From Gammaproteobacteria bacterium (lineage in GTDB: Bacteria > Pseudomonadota > Gammaproteobacteria > JAJDOJ01), in NCBI GenBank assembly GCA_027030565.1, contig JALVEU010000018.1, positions 1 through 5,652 of the forward strand: DNA of 5,652 bases. Reading direction: 5' to 3'. The position numbers and the translations under genes are program-made. How positions within the stretch are numbered: position 1 is the first letter of the stretch; every line of letters begins with the position of its first letter. Under the pieces are notes generated by a model. It did not search any database, had not been told where the DNA came from, and saw only the letters and a list, made by a program, of their open reading frames with translations. Positions 4,618-5,652 of this stretch are shown in pieces.

Positions 4618-5652
4618 ATGCCAAACAAGCCGCAGATCAAGCCGGCGGTTCTGATCGTCGATGCAGCCGAGCCCTTCGCGACCGAACTGTGCCGATCCCT
4701 GGGCCCCCTGTGTGGGCTGGTGGAGCGGGCCGATACCCCGCCTCTGGCGCGGGCCCTGCTGGAGCGCTATCACTTCGACTTTCTGGTCGCGGACGTGGGC
4801 GCCGAGGCCCTGGAGACCCAGGAAGCGTTGGATGCATTGGTCGCAGCAGGCGGTTCCGCCCAGCTCGTGGCGCTGTGTTCGCGGCCCAGTAAGGAGCGGG
4901 CTGTCGCCGCCTTGCGCGCCGGGGCAGTGGAGTTCATAGAGAAGCCCTGCTCGCCGGATGCCGTGCGCGACGTGGTGGCCGACTGGGTGCAGGGGCGGGT
5001 GCGACAGCGCTGCCGCTTCACGGCGCCACCGGTGGCCGATTGGCCGCCTGAGGTCCAGGGCATCGTGGCGCGCAGTCCCGCCATGCGCGAGGTGCTGGAG
5101 ATGGCGGTGCGTGTGGCCCAGTCCTCGGCCACCGTGCTCATCGAGGGCGAGACCGGGGTCGGCAAGGAGATCGTGGCCCAGGCCATCCATGCCATGAGCC
5201 GGCGTAAGGGCGAGTTCGTGCCCGTGAACTGTGGGGCCATCGCCCCCGACTTGCTGGAGAGCGAGTTCTTCGGTCACGTGCGGGGGGCCTACACCGGTGC
5301 CCACGAGTCCCGCCGCGGACTGTTCCTGCACGCCGACCGCGGCACCGTGTTCCTGGACGAGATCACCGAGATGCCCTTGGAGCTGCAGGCCAAGCTGCTG
5401 CGCACGCTGGAGGATCGCAGCGTTCGCCCGGTGGGTGCGGACCGTGAGCACCGTGTGGACGTCCGGGTCATCGCCGCGACCAACCGTTCGGTGGCCGAGG
5501 CAGTGGAGCAGGGCCGCTTCCGTGGGGACCTCTATTACCGGCTCAACGTGCTGACTTTCCGTATTCCACCGCTCAGAGAGCGTCCCGAGGACATCGTCGA
5601 GCTGGCCCAGCACTTCTCCGAGGCGCTGGCGGCCGTGCACGGGGTGACCCCC
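4618..5652 (+). CDS. NtrC-family sigma-54-dependent transcriptional activator with degenerate receiver domain (3' truncated)
   Basis: This is a bacterial enhancer-binding protein that uses ATP hydrolysis to open sigma-54 promoters. The frame is open from the ATG to the right edge, giving 345 residues; the family usually has about 440-470, so the end of the AAA+ domain and the DNA-binding HTH are outside. Residues 9-120 form a receiver-like domain (AVLIVDAAEPF, then HFDFLVADVG, then AGAVEFIEKPCSPDAV). The phospho-acceptor D59 and lysine K109 are kept, but the acidic pair is reduced to D15-A16, the switch Thr/Ser is C87, and the usual MPGMDG loop after D59 is absent. The AAA+ domain starts near 148: Walker A GETGVGKE (177-184), sigma-54 contact loop GAYTGA (223-228, Tyr variant of GAFTGA), Walker B GTVFLDE (242-248), sensor I ATNR (287-290), arginine fingers R302 and R308 in FRGDLYYRLNV, then IPPLRERPEDI (316-326). 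It is divergent from tupA, whose promoter is sigma-54 type, so it most likely activates that operon. The signal it responds to is not evident. Confidence 0.95.
   Translation, partial: MPNKPQIKPAVLIVDAAEPFATELCRSLGPLCGLVERADTPPLARALLERYHFDFLVADVGAEALETQEALDALVAAGGSAQLVALCSRPSKERAVAALRAGAVEFIEKPCSPDAVRDVVADWVQGRVRQRCRFTAPPVADWPPEVQGIVARSPAMREVLEMAVRVAQSSATVLIEGETGVGKEIVAQAIHAMSRRKGEFVPVNCGAIAPDLLESEFFGHVRGAYTGAHESRRGLFLHADRGTVFLDEITEMPLELQAKLLRTLEDRSVRPVGADREHRVDVRVIAATNRSVAEAVEQGRFRGDLYYRLNVLTFRIPPLRERPEDIVELAQHFSEALAAVHGVTP

Noticed and set aside
4190..4624. Minus-strand open frame spanning the intergenic region into tupA
   Set aside because: Its C-terminal half is out of frame with tupA, and it would cross the sigma-54 promoter and run toward the predicted tup start. 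No ribosome binding site or recognisable family supports it.
4495..5640. Minus-strand open frame of 381 codons opposite the sigma-54 activator
   Set aside because: The His/Leu/Gly-rich translation is typical of the antisense of a GC-rich gene, and the opposite strand has an unambiguous AAA+ activator with all motifs in frame.

Overview
The window is GC-rich and densely coded. The protein sequences read as a gammaproteobacterium: the MobB and ApbC/Mrp proteins align closely from memory with E. coli, and the dCTP deaminase is the roughly 188-residue type I associate with pseudomonads and neisserias. A Chromatiales/Ectothiorhodospiraceae-like organism would fit, but that rank is a guess.

Left part (1-1574, + strand): a 5'-truncated apbC/mrp (Fe-S cluster carrier P-loop ATPase) is followed, after a strong GC hairpin, by dcd (dCTP deaminase). 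I recall the same mrp-dcd adjacency in Pseudomonas. These are housekeeping genes.

Middle part (1555-4370, - strand): a tight operon reads right to left as tupA (periplasmic tungstate-binding protein), tupB (permease), tupC (ATPase) and mobB (GTP-binding protein linked to molybdopterin guanine dinucleotide synthesis). The junctions are a GTGA overlap, an ATGA overlap and TGA-g-ATG, so all four genes look translationally coupled. Together they would import tungstate and connect it to maturation of the pterin cofactor of W/Mo enzymes. The 3' end of mobB overlaps the 3' end of dcd by 20 bp, tail to tail.

Right part (4371-5652): a 247-bp divergent intergenic region separates tupA from a + strand gene for an NtrC-type sigma-54-dependent activator. 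That gene is cut by the right edge. Its receiver domain is degenerate and its AAA+ domain carries all the expected motifs.

The most interesting observation is in this intergenic region. On the tup strand, 4431-4416 reads TGGCAC-N5-TTGCA, a perfect match to the sigma-54 -24/-12 consensus, about 35 nt of leader before tupA. About 87 bp upstream of the predicted start lies a 16-bp near-palindrome. It is suitably placed as an activator-binding site and also overlays a possible sigma-70 -10 box of the regulator gene. This suggests a self-contained sigma-54 circuit controlling tungstate uptake and cofactor guanylylation, which I do not recognise as a described regulatory system.
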